The translations under genes were made by a program, and so were the position numbers. Positions 9,035-18,233 of a DNA stretch of 64,000 bases are shown piece by piece. Source of the stretch: Alteromonadaceae bacterium XY-R5 (GTDB lineage Bacteria; Pseudomonadota; Gammaproteobacteria; Enterobacterales; Alteromonadaceae); assembly GCA_001660395.1 (NCBI GenBank), contig LXWE01000001.1, positions 1,240,001-1,304,000 on the forward strand, given 5' to 3'. The notes beneath the pieces are model-generated. The model had not been told where the DNA came from. It made no database searches and saw nothing but the letters and a program-made list of their open reading frames with translations. How positions within the stretch are numbered: the first letter of the stretch is position 1; each line of letters begins with the position of its first letter.

Positions 9035-12000
9035 ATGAATAGACTTGCAAGCAAGATAGCTCTGTCGGTTTCGCTCGTCATGCTGAACGCCTGTGGTGAT
9101 GGTAGTGATAGTACCTTGCCAGCAACAGATTTGGTCACCGAGGAAGATCAGCTGACGCTTGAGACAATTGATAATCCAACTCTGAGTTCAGAGTTTACTG
9201 GCTTCACCAATATTAGCGTGCATGATCCATCTATCATCGCTACCAGCAACAGTAGTGGAGATAAGGAATACTACATCTTTGGCTCCCACATGGCTTCGGC
9301 AAAGTCTTCCGATCTGACCAACTGGATCGACTTTGATACAGGTAACGATAGCGCCTCTACCAACAACGAATATGTATTGTGGAGCAACTTGTTTCTCAAT
9401 TCTGACACGGGCACCGGTGCAGCAGACGGTTATTTAGAACAAGCGCAAGAAGGTATTTTATTTGCCAACGATGCCAATGGTGATGGTGTTGTCGATGACA
9501 CACTCGCCGTGGATACCGACAGTGATGGCATCGCAGATACCACCGAAAAAGCCAGCATTGGTATGTGGGCCCCCGACGTTATTCAGCTGGATGACGGCAA
9601 GTACTACTTCTATTACGATCATTGTAACACCCCCGCCACTGGCAACTGCGACAGCTATCATTCTTACCTTGGTGTAGCCAGCTCTGACAATATTGAAGGG
9701 CCTTACGAAAATGTCGGCCTGATCCTGACCACCGGCAATGACGTCACATCAGGAATTGATGGGAATGCCTGGAGTGACACCAGCAATCCAAATGCTATCG
9801 ACCCAACGGTTTTCTTTGATGCCGACAAGCGCCTGTGGATGGTGTACGGATCCTACGCAGGCGGTATTTGGATCATGGAATTAGATCCGGAAACCGGTTT
9901 ACCGCTGGATTACCAAGAAGACACGCGTAGTTATGGCACCCACCTGACAGGTGGTTTTTATAGCGCCATTGAAGGGGCATACATCATGTACAGCCCTGAA
10001 ACAGAGTACTATTACCTGTTTGCATCCTACGGTGGTTACGACTCAAACGGCGGATACAACGTACGCGTATCTCGTTCTGAAAGCCCTGACGGCCCTTATG
10101 TCGATTTACGCAACCACGATATGCTAGAGATGTTTACCGACAGCGATCTGACCAGCGATAACTACCTAAGTACTGACGAAACGGCCAGCTACGGCGTTAA
10201 GGTCATTGGTAGCCACACATGGAGTGCGGGACTGGGTGAAGTGTCGTCGTCGGCAAGCTACTATTCGCCAGGGCACAACTCTGCCTACTACGATGAAGAT
10301 TCCGGCAAGTACTTTATGGTATTCCACACTCGCTTTACCTCGGATTCTGAAGGACATGAAGTGCGGGTACACGAGATGTATATGAACGAATACGGCTGGC
10401 CCGTACTATCGCCGTTCCGCTATGTACCGACCGAAGGCGACAATATCGTCGACTACGAAGATATTGTCGGTGATTACCAGTTTCTGTTCCAGGATCAGGA
10501 CACCAACACCACACCCCATGCCTCGGAATATGCCTCATTAAATGAAGATGGCACCATCTCGGGCGCCTATACCGGCACCTACACTATTGATAATGATGGT
10601 AACCTGAAGCTAATAGTGGAAGAACTGGGCACCTTCCGCGCGAAAGCGACCTGGCAATATAACGAGTATCTGAACGAACCCCAGTTAGTTCCCACTTTCA
10701 GCGGTTATGCCACTGTTGAGTCGACAACGCTATGGGGCGCGAAATTACCGGATATGGATGCCGAAGAGGTCATGGCTGATATCGCCGATGCCGTTGCCGC
10801 TCAAATCCCCACCTCTACCGTACAAAGTCTGAACCTGTCCACCAGCGGTGCTCGCGGCGCCACAATTACCTGGGCATCTTCAGATAATACTGCAATCAAC
10901 GCCAGCACAGGTGCGGTAACGCGACCTGCGGTAGGAGAGGCTGATGCAGCAGTCACGCTGACAGCGACAATCACCTTAGCCGATGGTACCAGCACCACCT
11001 ATACCTATACGGTAACAGTGCCGGCACGTGTAGCCTATAACCGTATCGCTTCTTATAGCTTCGACGGCAATCTCAGTGATAGCTGGACATCGGATGGTGC
11101 CACATCTGCCGATGCAACGTTAACAGGTTGGTTTATCGCTGATGCAGAAACAACCGCGACTGCGACATACAGCAGCGATGCAATCTCGGGGCAATCCATT
11201 GAATTAGCCGGCAATGATGCTGATAATCTGCTCGGTTACTACGGTGTGGTATTGGATAGCGCCTTAACGCTGCCAACCTATACCATTTCCATGTGGGTGA
11301 AACCTGATTTACTGACCGCCTACACCCCTGCGTTTTTCGCCAACTACGACGCCTCAAACTGGTTTGGTATTTACCCACAAGCTTGGAGCGCAGACGGCTC
11401 AATGGTTTGGTCTTACAGTGCCGAATCTGGCAACTGGAACGATATCATTTCCTCAGCAGGCTTCTTTACTGCTGGTGAATGGACCCACGTCGCCTTCTCT
11501 TACGATGGCAGCACTGGCACTATGTTTGTCAACGGTGTGAAAGTCGCATCACTGTCAAACTTCAACGACATTTTCAGCTTGGGCAATGTCACTCTAGCCT
11601 TAGGCGTGAACTACTGGGATACCCCTTTCAACGGCCTGATTGATGAAGTGCGCCTTTATGATGACGCGTTATCAGCTGCTGAAATCAAAGCCCTAGATGT
11701 GGATATGAAATCTGACAGCGAGCTAATGTCAGTAGCCTTAGATGCAGTGAAGGAAGAGCTTGAAACTCAAGGTATTACTGAACTTCGCGGAGACTTAACA
11801 CTGTCTACTGAAGGGCCGTTCACCTCCACTGTGGCTTGGTCATCCAGTGATGAAACCACCATCAGTACAGATGGCAGCGTCAGTCGTCCTGGTGAAGGTG
11901 AAACCGCCGCGACCGTTATTCTGACGGCGGCCGTCACCTTAAATGGTGAAACCTCAACCGTGGATATTGAAGTCACTGTTATGCCGGTTGAATTACCAGA

Positions 12001-12640
12001 TCGCATTGCTGCATATAGCTTCGAGGACAGCCTGGATGACACCACCGGCACCTACAGCACTGGCACAGTAACAGGTAAATTGCTAAGCAGTTCATCTTCA
12101 GAAAGTGCCCAATACGATACCGGCATCAGCGGTCAAGGTTTGTACCTGGATGGTTCTTACGGTGTCATTCTGGGAACCGATATCTTCAGTGACGATACCT
12201 ATACCGTATCTGTGTGGCTGAAGCCGGAAGCCTTTACCTCTTACACTACCGCCATCTTTGGCTACGAGGACGGGGATACCTGGTTTAGCTTTGTACCTTA
12301 CAGCTGGGCCAGTGATTACTACTTCTGGTTATGGTCGCACACCACTGCCGGCTACGTAGATAATAGCTTTGGCACTGCACTCAATACTGATGAATGGGTA
12401 CACGCAGTATTCTCCGTCAGCGGCAGCAAAGCTACCATTTATCTCAACGGTGAGCAGGTTAACCAAATCACCACCATGCCAAGCCTGTTTGACACCGAAA
12501 CCACCAACTATCTGGCGGTCGGTGCAAACTTCTGGGATACCCCATTCCAGGGCATGATTGATGAACTGGTTATTTACGATGAAGCCGTCGGTGAAGCAGA
12601 AGCGAAAGCCATCTACGACCAAAATAAAGCCAATAAATAA
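9035..12640 (+). CDS. GH43-type endo-arabinanase lipoprotein with two LamG domains
   Basis: Likely surface or periplasmic endo-1,5-alpha-L-arabinanase. A lipoprotein signal ends in LNAC with the lipidated Cys at 20. The five-bladed GH43 domain spans about 55-480; its three expected acidic residues are D64 (VHDPSI), D256 (AIDPTVF) and E313 (SAIEGAYIMY). Downstream are Ig-like modules at about 575-665 and 890-985, each followed by a LamG/concanavalin-like module (about 668-885 and 989-1195), a duplicated Ig-LamG unit typical of carbohydrate attachment. Two Asp-rich calcium-loop-like segments (about 146-155 and 160-168) sit inside the catalytic domain. At 1201 aa it is much longer than a bare GH43. 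It is divergent from a TonB-dependent receptor. Confidence 0.9.
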   Translation: MNRLASKIALSVSLVMLNACGDGSDSTLPATDLVTEEDQLTLETIDNPTLSSEFTGFTNISVHDPSIIATSNSSGDKEYYIFGSHMASAKSSDLTNWIDFDTGNDSASTNNEYVLWSNLFLNSDTGTGAADGYLEQAQEGILFANDANGDGVVDDTLAVDTDSDGIADTTEKASIGMWAPDVIQLDDGKYYFYYDHCNTPATGNCDSYHSYLGVASSDNIEGPYENVGLILTTGNDVTSGIDGNAWSDTSNPNAIDPTVFFDADKRLWMVYGSYAGGIWIMELDPETGLPLDYQEDTRSYGTHLTGGFYSAIEGAYIMYSPETEYYYLFASYGGYDSNGGYNVRVSRSESPDGPYVDLRNHDMLEMFTDSDLTSDNYLSTDETASYGVKVIGSHTWSAGLGEVSSSASYYSPGHNSAYYDEDSGKYFMVFHTRFTSDSEGHEVRVHEMYMNEYGWPVLSPFRYVPTEGDNIVDYEDIVGDYQFLFQDQDTNTTPHASEYASLNEDGTISGAYTGTYTIDNDGNLKLIVEELGTFRAKATWQYNEYLNEPQLVPTFSGYATVESTTLWGAKLPDMDAEEVMADIADAVAAQIPTSTVQSLNLSTSGARGATITWASSDNTAINASTGAVTRPAVGEADAAVTLTATITLADGTSTTYTYTVTVPARVAYNRIASYSFDGNLSDSWTSDGATSADATLTGWFIADAETTATATYSSDAISGQSIELAGNDADNLLGYYGVVLDSALTLPTYTISMWVKPDLLTAYTPAFFANYDASNWFGIYPQAWSADGSMVWSYSAESGNWNDIISSAGFFTAGEWTHVAFSYDGSTGTMFVNGVKVASLSNFNDIFSLGNVTLALGVNYWDTPFNGLIDEVRLYDDALSAAEIKALDVDMKSDSELMSVALDAVKEELETQGITELRGDLTLSTEGPFTSTVAWSSSDETTISTDGSVSRPGEGETAATVILTAAVTLNGETSTVDIEVTVMPVELPDRIAAYSFEDSLDDTTGTYSTGTVTGKLLSSSSSESAQYDTGISGQGLYLDGSYGVILGTDIFSDDTYTVSVWLKPEAFTSYTTAIFGYEDGDTWFSFVPYSWASDYYFWLWSHTTAGYVDNSFGTALNTDEWVHAVFSVSGSKATIYLNGEQVNQITTMPSLFDTETTNYLAVGANFWDTPFQGMIDELVIYDEAVGEAEAKAIYDQNKANK

Positions 12641-12655
12641 GGTCTGATGCAACGT

Positions 12656-12687
12656 AAAAAGGCCACCCATCGGGTGGCCTTTTTTAT
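12656..12687 (+). terminator. Intrinsic terminator after the GH43 gene
   Basis: A perfect 8-bp stem GGCCACCC / GGGTGGCC with a 3-nt loop, preceded by five A and followed by seven T. It lies 20 nt after the arabinanase stop and before the convergent response-regulator gene. The A and T flanks let it work in both directions. Confidence 0.93.
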
Positions 12688-12736
12688 TGCTAAGCGAGTA
12701 ATTTAATCAGAGCCGTAGCCAAAGCATCGATGCTAA

Positions 12737-13102
12737 TTAATATAATCCGAAATGTTCCAGTACCCGTTTTAATTTGTCGGCATCCACAGGTTTTTTAATG
12801 AAATCTAACGCGCCAAGTGCTTTGACTTTTTGCTGCATCATCGGCTGAATATCGCCACTGATCACAATCACAAATACTTCGAGTTTTCGCGCCCGGATGG
12901 CTTCAAGAACTTCAACGCCATCCATTACCGGCATGGTAAGATCCAACAACAACAAGGCGATAGGCTGCTGTTCCAGAATACTCATGGCCTCAGCTCCATT
13001 GGTTGCTTCTAACACCAAATCGCTGAATCCTTGTGGCAGGCTGCGCTGCACATTCCGCCTGGCCAGACTGGAATCGTCACAAATTAACACAGGAAAACTC
13101 AC
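12737..13102 (-). CDS. Single-domain response regulator (CheY-like)
   Basis: Stand-alone phosphoacceptor receiver domain, 121 aa, with no output domain. The acidic pair is in LICDDSS, the phosphorylated Asp in LLLLDLTMPVMDG, the conserved Ser in VISGD and the Lys in FIKKP. The GTG at 13102 is chosen because GAGGAG lies about 6 nt upstream and the fold begins right there. A longer frame to 13219 would add an unconserved, charged tail. It is divergent from aceK with about 80 bp between. The partner kinase is not visible here. Confidence 0.9.
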   Translation of the reverse strand: MSFPVLICDDSSLARRNVQRSLPQGFSDLVLEATNGAEAMSILEQQPIALLLLDLTMPVMDGVEVLEAIRARKLEVFVIVISGDIQPMMQQKVKALGALDFIKKPVDADKLKRVLEHFGLY

Positions 13103-13184
13103 CCTAACTCCTCGCTTCTTGTTGTTATTGTTTTCAGACTGATTATATTTAGTAGCTCTGACAATTCGATGACGGAACGACCTT

Positions 13185-14945
13185 TTGTCACATTCCCCAA
13201 TCACCAATACCCAGACCATGAACCGGGTCGCTTATCAAATCCTGCAGGGATTTGAACGTTACTTCCGCTGGTACAACCGCATTACCCGTGGCGCCCGCGA
13301 GCGCTTTGAACAGGGGCGCTGGACCGAAGTTCAAAGTGCCATGAAAGAACGCATCGTCACCTACGAGAAAACCTTGTCTAAAGTGGTGGCAGATCTGTAT
13401 GAACAGATATTTCCAAACCAGCACAATCCCGACTTTTGGCGGCATTTAAAGACACATTACCTTAAATTATTAGATCATCATCCGCAATTTGAATTAGCCG
13501 AGACCTTTTATAACTCCGTCATCGGTCGTGTATTTAAGCATACCAAAATAGACGATGAGTTGATGTTTGTACTCCCCAGTCGCTGCTATTTATCAGGCCA
13601 GGATCGCCATAAAGTGGTGAACAGTTTTGATACCACCGGCACGGTACGCAGCATGCTGGAGGCAATTTTCAGCACTTATATTTTTAATATTCAGTTTGAA
13701 CAGCGTGAGCAGGACATGCAGCAATTGGATGATGCCCTACGCGCCAGACTAGATCGCGAACAACTGGCCAGTGTGCATACGGTGGAAATCCTCAAATCGG
13801 TATTTTATCGGGGACGCGCTGCCTATTTAGTTGGGCGGATTTGCATGCCGGATGAAACCCTGCCTTTTGTGATCTGCCTGCGAGTCAGCGAAGCCAACCA
13901 ATTACAGATTGATGCCCTGCTCACCGACAGGCATGACCTGAGTGTGATCTTCGGCTTTGCACGTTCCTACTTTATGGCGGAAACCGAGTACCCAGCTGAG
14001 GTGGTGGCATTTTTACAGGAACTGCTACCGAATAAAAAGCACTTTGAACTCTACATTTCCCTTGGCCTGTATAAACACGGCAAGACAGTGTTTTACCGTA
14101 ACTTTTTGCAGCATCTGACGGAATCCGAGGATAACTTCGAAGTTGCGCCAGGCATTCGCGGCCTGGTCATGGCGGTATTTCACCTGCCCTCTTATGGCGT
14201 GGTATTTAAAATCATCAAAGACGAATTTGGCGAAAGCAAAAAGGTCACCCGCGAGCAGGTTAAGGCCTGCTATCGGCTGGTTAAAATGAGTGATCGGGTG
14301 GGCCGCATGGCCGATACCCACGAATATATGAATTTCCGACTGCCACGTAATCGGGTCTCAGATGAATTAGTCGAAGAACTGTTACGTACATGCCGTTCCA
14401 GTGTTGAACTCACCGACGACGAAGTCATCATCAAGCATCTTTATATCGAACGTAAGATGACCCCCCTTAACATCTATCTGGATCAGGAAACCGATGAAGA
14501 TAAAGTCCGTCACGCCATTGATGATTTGGGCAACTGCATCAAACAAATCGCCAACAACAATATTTTCCCCGGCGACATGCTGCACAAGAACTTTGGCATT
14601 ACCCGCCACGGCCGAGTGATATTTTACGATTACGATGAAATCTGCCCCATGGCCGAACGTAATTTCCGCGACCTGCCCACCAGTGACGATCCCTATGCCA
14701 TAGATACCCTCTCTGTCGCACCCGATGATGTGTTTCCAGAGCAGTTTGAACACTTTATTGTCGGTAAATTCCACCTAAAGAGAATGCTCAAAGAGCTGCA
14801 CCCGGAACTGATGCAACCCCAGTACTGGCGGGAAGTACAGCGTAAGGCAGCACGCAATGAACTGCAAAGCTTTACCCCCTATGCCCGGATTAAACGCTTT
14901 AAACGTTCCGAGCCAGGTGCCAGTGATGCGCCCCTCACCGATTAG
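13185..14945 (+). CDS. aceK: Isocitrate dehydrogenase kinase/phosphatase
   Basis: Switches isocitrate dehydrogenase off and on by phosphorylation, directing carbon into the glyoxylate bypass on acetate or fatty acids. Recognised along its length: ILQGFERYFRWYNRITRGAR at the N-terminus, YGVVFKIIKDEFGESK with the kinase lysine, and HKNFGITRHGRVIFYDYDE with the metal-binding residues. Length is 586 aa from the TTG at 13185, or 575 aa from the ATG at 13218; AceK proteins are about 570-580 aa. GGAA precedes the TTG and no ribosome site precedes the ATG, so the start is uncertain. aceA and aceB are not in this window. Confidence 0.95.
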   Translation: MSHSPITNTQTMNRVAYQILQGFERYFRWYNRITRGARERFEQGRWTEVQSAMKERIVTYEKTLSKVVADLYEQIFPNQHNPDFWRHLKTHYLKLLDHHPQFELAETFYNSVIGRVFKHTKIDDELMFVLPSRCYLSGQDRHKVVNSFDTTGTVRSMLEAIFSTYIFNIQFEQREQDMQQLDDALRARLDREQLASVHTVEILKSVFYRGRAAYLVGRICMPDETLPFVICLRVSEANQLQIDALLTDRHDLSVIFGFARSYFMAETEYPAEVVAFLQELLPNKKHFELYISLGLYKHGKTVFYRNFLQHLTESEDNFEVAPGIRGLVMAVFHLPSYGVVFKIIKDEFGESKKVTREQVKACYRLVKMSDRVGRMADTHEYMNFRLPRNRVSDELVEELLRTCRSSVELTDDEVIIKHLYIERKMTPLNIYLDQETDEDKVRHAIDDLGNCIKQIANNNIFPGDMLHKNFGITRHGRVIFYDYDEICPMAERNFRDLPTSDDPYAIDTLSVAPDDVFPEQFEHFIVGKFHLKRMLKELHPELMQPQYWREVQRKAARNELQSFTPYARIKRFKRSEPGASDAPLTD

Positions 14946-15032
14946 TGAATTTTACAATTAGTTCACATGTAAACTGCTTTGGGATAAACACCCTCGCAAT
15001 TGTCATACAAATAATGATACACCTTGTCCAGT

Positions 15033-15056
15033 GCCTGCATCTGCAGGCCTTTTGTT
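15033..15056 (+). terminator. Terminator-like hairpin after aceK
   Basis: Stem GCCTGC / GCAGGC with a 4-nt loop, followed by CTTTTGTTATT. It is 90 nt downstream of aceK but only 23 nt before the GH51 start codon. It either ends the aceK transcript or, if the GH51 promoter lies upstream, sits in the GH51 leader. Confidence 0.6.
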
Positions 15057-15078
15057 ATTCCACAGACAAGGAAGCATT

Positions 15079-16614
15079 ATGCGACGTGTTCTCTTTTCAC
15101 TGCTGGCGACCACAGTTCTGGCCAGCCCAAGCCTGTTAGCTGCGCCCCATCAGGTCAAAATCGACGCTGATCTCACTCAGCAGGGGCCGGTAATTAACAA
15201 AGATATTTATGGCCAGTTTGCCGAACATTTGGGCCATGGCATTTATGAAGGGATTTGGGTAGGTGAAGACTCTGGCATTCCCAATACCAACGGCTTTCGC
15301 AATGATGTGATTGCCGCGTTAAAAGATCTGCAAGTACCGTTAATCCGTTGGCCGGGGGGGTGTTTCGCCGATGAATATCACTGGCGCGAAGGCATTGGTC
15401 CCAAAGACCAGCGCCCGGTAAAAGTGAATACCCACTGGGGCGGCGTTGAAGAAACCAATGCTTTTGGTACCCACGAGTTTTTTCAGCTGACGGAAATGCT
15501 CGGCGCAGACGCCTACATTAATGGCAATCTGGGCAGTGGTACAGTACAGGAAATGGCCGAATGGCTGGAGTATATGACCTCTGACAAAAACTCCACCCTG
15601 GCAAACGAGCGTCGCGCCAATGGCCGTGAAGCCCCGTATAAAATTGCCTATTTCGGCATTGGTAATGAATCCTGGGGCTGCGGTGGCCATATGCGCCCGG
15701 AGTATTACACCGACCTGTACCGCCAGTATGCGACTTTTCTGAAAGCGCCGCGCGGCCTGCGACCTAAATTCGTCGCCAGTGGCGGCCAGCAGGACCAAAC
15801 CGAATGGACCGAAGTACTAAGTACCAATATTAAGCGGGACATGGCCGGTATCAGTCATCACTACTACACCCTGCCTAAAGGTGACTGGCAAAACAAAGGC
15901 GATGCCCTGGGCTTCCCCAAAGCAGAATGGCTCTCGACCATGGTGCGCACCTATAAAATGGATGCCTTTATTCAGGCCAATGTGGCAGTGCTGGATAAGA
16001 ATGATCCCAAAGGAAAACTGGGCTTTTATCTGGATGAATGGGGTACCTGGTACGATCCGGAGCCCGGCCGTGAACCTGGCTTCTTATATCAGCAAAACTC
16101 CTTACGTGACGCCGTGGTAGCAGCAGTAAATTTCAATATTTTCCACCATTATGCCCAGCGGGTGCAGATGACCAATATCGCCCAAATGGTCAATGTACTT
16201 CAGGCCATGATCCTGACGGATAAGGAAAAAATGCTGCTGACGCCAACTTATCACGTATATCACATGTACAAGGTGTTTCAGGATGCCACCAGCATTCCGT
16301 TTAACATCAGTACCGATAACTATGGTGAGGGAGATGAGCAGGTACCAGCTGTCACGGCCTCTCTGGCCAAAGGCAAAGATGGCAAGCTTTATCTGGCACT
16401 GGTGAATCTGGATCCGGATGAAGCTGCCAGCATTTCGTTAAGCCTGAAAGGGTTCAAGGTCAGCGCCCTGAGCGGACAGATTCTGACGGCAGAGCAAATG
16501 GACAGTCACAACACCTTTGCCAAGCCCAATCAACTCAAACCTAAGGCGTTTAATGCAAAATTAAGCGCGTTGCGTCTGCCCGCCAAAGCCATAGTGGTGG
16601 CGGAGCTAAAATAG
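15079..16614 (+). CDS. Secreted GH51 alpha-L-arabinofuranosidase
   Basis: Releases terminal arabinofuranose from arabinan or arabinoxylan fragments. The ATG at 15079 (with AAGGAAG upstream) gives 511 aa beginning with a signal peptide that ends near LLAAPHQ. The GH51 marks are YGQFAEHLGHGIYEGIW, RWPGGCFADEYHWREGIG, the acid/base glutamate in GIGNESWG (E197) and the nucleophile in FYLDEWGTWYD (E320). A C-terminal beta-sandwich follows. Many GH51 enzymes are cytoplasmic, so the signal peptide implies periplasmic debranching. It complements the endo-arabinanase at 9-12.6 kb. Confidence 0.95.
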   Translation: MRRVLFSLLATTVLASPSLLAAPHQVKIDADLTQQGPVINKDIYGQFAEHLGHGIYEGIWVGEDSGIPNTNGFRNDVIAALKDLQVPLIRWPGGCFADEYHWREGIGPKDQRPVKVNTHWGGVEETNAFGTHEFFQLTEMLGADAYINGNLGSGTVQEMAEWLEYMTSDKNSTLANERRANGREAPYKIAYFGIGNESWGCGGHMRPEYYTDLYRQYATFLKAPRGLRPKFVASGGQQDQTEWTEVLSTNIKRDMAGISHHYYTLPKGDWQNKGDALGFPKAEWLSTMVRTYKMDAFIQANVAVLDKNDPKGKLGFYLDEWGTWYDPEPGREPGFLYQQNSLRDAVVAAVNFNIFHHYAQRVQMTNIAQMVNVLQAMILTDKEKMLLTPTYHVYHMYKVFQDATSIPFNISTDNYGEGDEQVPAVTASLAKGKDGKLYLALVNLDPDEAASISLSLKGFKVSALSGQILTAEQMDSHNTFAKPNQLKPKAFNAKLSALRLPAKAIVVAELK

Positions 16615-16637
16615 CCCGAAAGGTTGCAGGTGCCGGC

Positions 16638-17033
16638 TCAGTCAGCCGGGCCTGCCGCAACAATTTTCTGCTGAATGTCTTTTGGGCCTTCCTGCGCAGA
16701 GGTTAATAGCAGTGCGCACTTTAGTTGCTGTAATGGTTCCATAAACTTTGGCGCAAGCTTGTCGTAATCGGCTTGCTCCACACATAACACCGCCCGGATC
16801 TGATGATGCGCCACCAGCGCCAGCAATTCATTCGGATAACGTAGTTGTGCGTTGTGCATAAAGGTTCGGTGAGCCCATGGCGATTCGTTCAGCACAAACC
16901 GCAGTTCCAAATACCCGGGCGACTCGATGATACTCGCCCCCAGGGCGTAGGACGGATATTCAGTGCCAACCACTATGACTGGCAAGCCCGGGGCTTTGTT
17001 ACGCCGCAACAATTTATCGATTAACCAAGCCAT
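16638..17033 (-). CDS. Small Rossmann-like protein, function unknown
   Basis: 131 aa, no signal peptide or membrane segment. The core PVIVVGTEYPSYALGASI, then SPGYLELRFVLNES, and a later beta strand RAVLCVEQ resemble the N-terminal CoA_binding_3/Rossmann domain of sugar-nucleotide dehydratases of the PglF/FlaA1 type. The dehydratase part is absent and the dinucleotide glycines are not canonical. It lies downstream of the HPP-family gene on the same strand (about 70 nt) and may share its transcript. Real gene likely; function not assignable. Confidence 0.6.
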   Translation of the reverse strand: MAWLIDKLLRRNKAPGLPVIVVGTEYPSYALGASIIESPGYLELRFVLNESPWAHRTFMHNAQLRYPNELLALVAHHQIRAVLCVEQADYDKLAPKFMEPLQQLKCALLLTSAQEGPKDIQQKIVAAGPAD

Positions 17034-17105
17034 CGCGCCGTTACCACTTAATATTTTTTACTCCATCCATGATCGCATAGCCCCTGGATACCTGACCAGA
17101 GCTAA

Positions 17106-17573
17106 TTACTCTGCCAATGGCACCCAGCGCTGCTTCAGCAAGAACCAGAGTTGCGCCAGCACCACCAGACAAACACTGCCCACCAGCACAGGGTCCAGCA
17201 AGAACCACCAGCTTTGACCAGTGAGCATAATCAACAGCGGATTAGCCCCTGCAGGCGGATGCGTAGTCCGGGTTAACAGCATCAGACTGATGGCCAGACC
17301 GCTGGCCAGCGCCAGCGTCAGGGGTGTGACATCGGTAAAAGTCACAAACAGCAAACCAATCAAGGCACACAATAGATGCCCGACAATCACGTTTTTCGGA
17401 CTGGCCAGGGGACTATCCGGCACCCCAAAAACCAGTACGGCAGTTGCACCAAAGGGCGCCATCAGCCACACAAACTCCGAGGTTAAACTGTTTGCCCAAC
17501 TCAGTAATCCAATGGCAATAAAAGCGCCGGTTCCGGCTAAGATGGCCTTACTAAAGTGCGCGACTTTTTTCAT
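17106..17573 (-). CDS. HPP-family integral membrane protein
   Basis: 155 aa with about four hydrophobic segments and the family signature THPPAGANP near the middle, after VFGVPDSPLASPKNVIVGH. Members of this family have been linked to nitrite transport in chloroplasts and some cyanobacteria; most bacterial ones are uncharacterised. The ATG at 17573 is chosen for AAAGGG about 8 nt upstream. It is divergent from a TetR regulator, with two inverted-repeat operators lying between them, so the TetR protein very probably controls it. Confidence 0.85.
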   Translation of the reverse strand: MKKVAHFSKAILAGTGAFIAIGLLSWANSLTSEFVWLMAPFGATAVLVFGVPDSPLASPKNVIVGHLLCALIGLLFVTFTDVTPLTLALASGLAISLMLLTRTTHPPAGANPLLIMLTGQSWWFLLDPVLVGSVCLVVLAQLWFLLKQRWVPLAE

Positions 17574-17594
17574 TTGTTTACCCTTTGCAACAAA

Positions 17595-17642
17595 GTAGAC
17601 CAATCTGTCTACCCAATAAAGGGTAGACAAGTCGGTCTACCC
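17595..17642. promoter_or_regulatory. Two tandem TetR-type operators
   Basis: Two inverted repeats with the same half-site: GTAGAC-6 nt-GTCTAC at 17595-17612 and GGGTAGAC-6 nt-GTCTACCC at 17621-17642. Both have a 6-nt spacer and their centres are 28 bp apart. They fill the gap between the HPP gene and the divergent tetR-type gene, where they could repress both. Confidence 0.85.
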
Positions 17643-17673
17643 ATGTCAAGCTCAATCCAACAGGGGGAGAGTT

Positions 17674-18228
17674 ATGCAAGATAAACGACAGCAACTGATT
17701 GGAACTGCACTAACACTTTTTTATCAGAGCGGCATTCACGCCGTTGGTATTAACGATGTGCTGAAGCAATCCGGGATCGCGAAGAAAACCCTGTACCATC
17801 ATTTCCCGAGTAAAGAAGCCTTAGTACTGGCAACGCTGGAATACCGCCATCAGCGCTTTGTTGCCTGGCTGGACGCCCGGCTGAATGGACACTCGACGAA
17901 CCTGGAAATCTGTACTGCCCTATTTACCGCGCTGGATGACTGGTTTCACAACCGCGTTGCTGAATTGATGCCGTTTCAGGGCTGTTACTTTATTAATACC
18001 GCCGCTCACTGCGGTGAGTCAGCAGCCCCCATTAGCCAGTACTGTGCCCAGCACAAACAGAGCGTCATCGCCTTAGTCGCGCAAAAACTGCATGCACCTG
18101 CTCCGTCGCTGCTGGACAAGCTAAGCGTGCTGATAGAAGGCTGTATCAGTATGGCCTATGTCAATCAGCAGCCGAATGCTGCGCAATTTGGCTTAGCCAT
18201 ACTCGCCGATTTACCTGAACTGAAATGA
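17674..18228 (+). CDS. TetR/AcrR-family transcriptional repressor
   Basis: 184 aa. The N-terminal helix-turn-helix is clear: LFYQSGIHAVGINDVLKQSG, then IAKKTLYHHFPSKEALVLAT (residues about 14-55). The C-terminal ligand domain is of the TetR_C type with two cysteines (GCYFINTAAHCGES). GGGGGAG precedes the ATG. The two tandem palindromes directly upstream strongly suggest autoregulation and control of the divergent HPP gene. The inducer is unknown. Confidence 0.92.
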   Translation: MQDKRQQLIGTALTLFYQSGIHAVGINDVLKQSGIAKKTLYHHFPSKEALVLATLEYRHQRFVAWLDARLNGHSTNLEICTALFTALDDWFHNRVAELMPFQGCYFINTAAHCGESAAPISQYCAQHKQSVIALVAQKLHAPAPSLLDKLSVLIEGCISMAYVNQQPNAAQFGLAILADLPELK

Positions 18229-18233
18229 AAAAA

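Noticed and set aside
13103-13219. N-terminal extension of the response regulator
   Set aside because: The extension is not receiver-like and the internal GTG at 13102 has a good ribosome site.
14382-14774. 130-codon minus-strand frame inside aceK
   Set aside because: Antisense shadow of a conserved coding region; no ribosome site or family.
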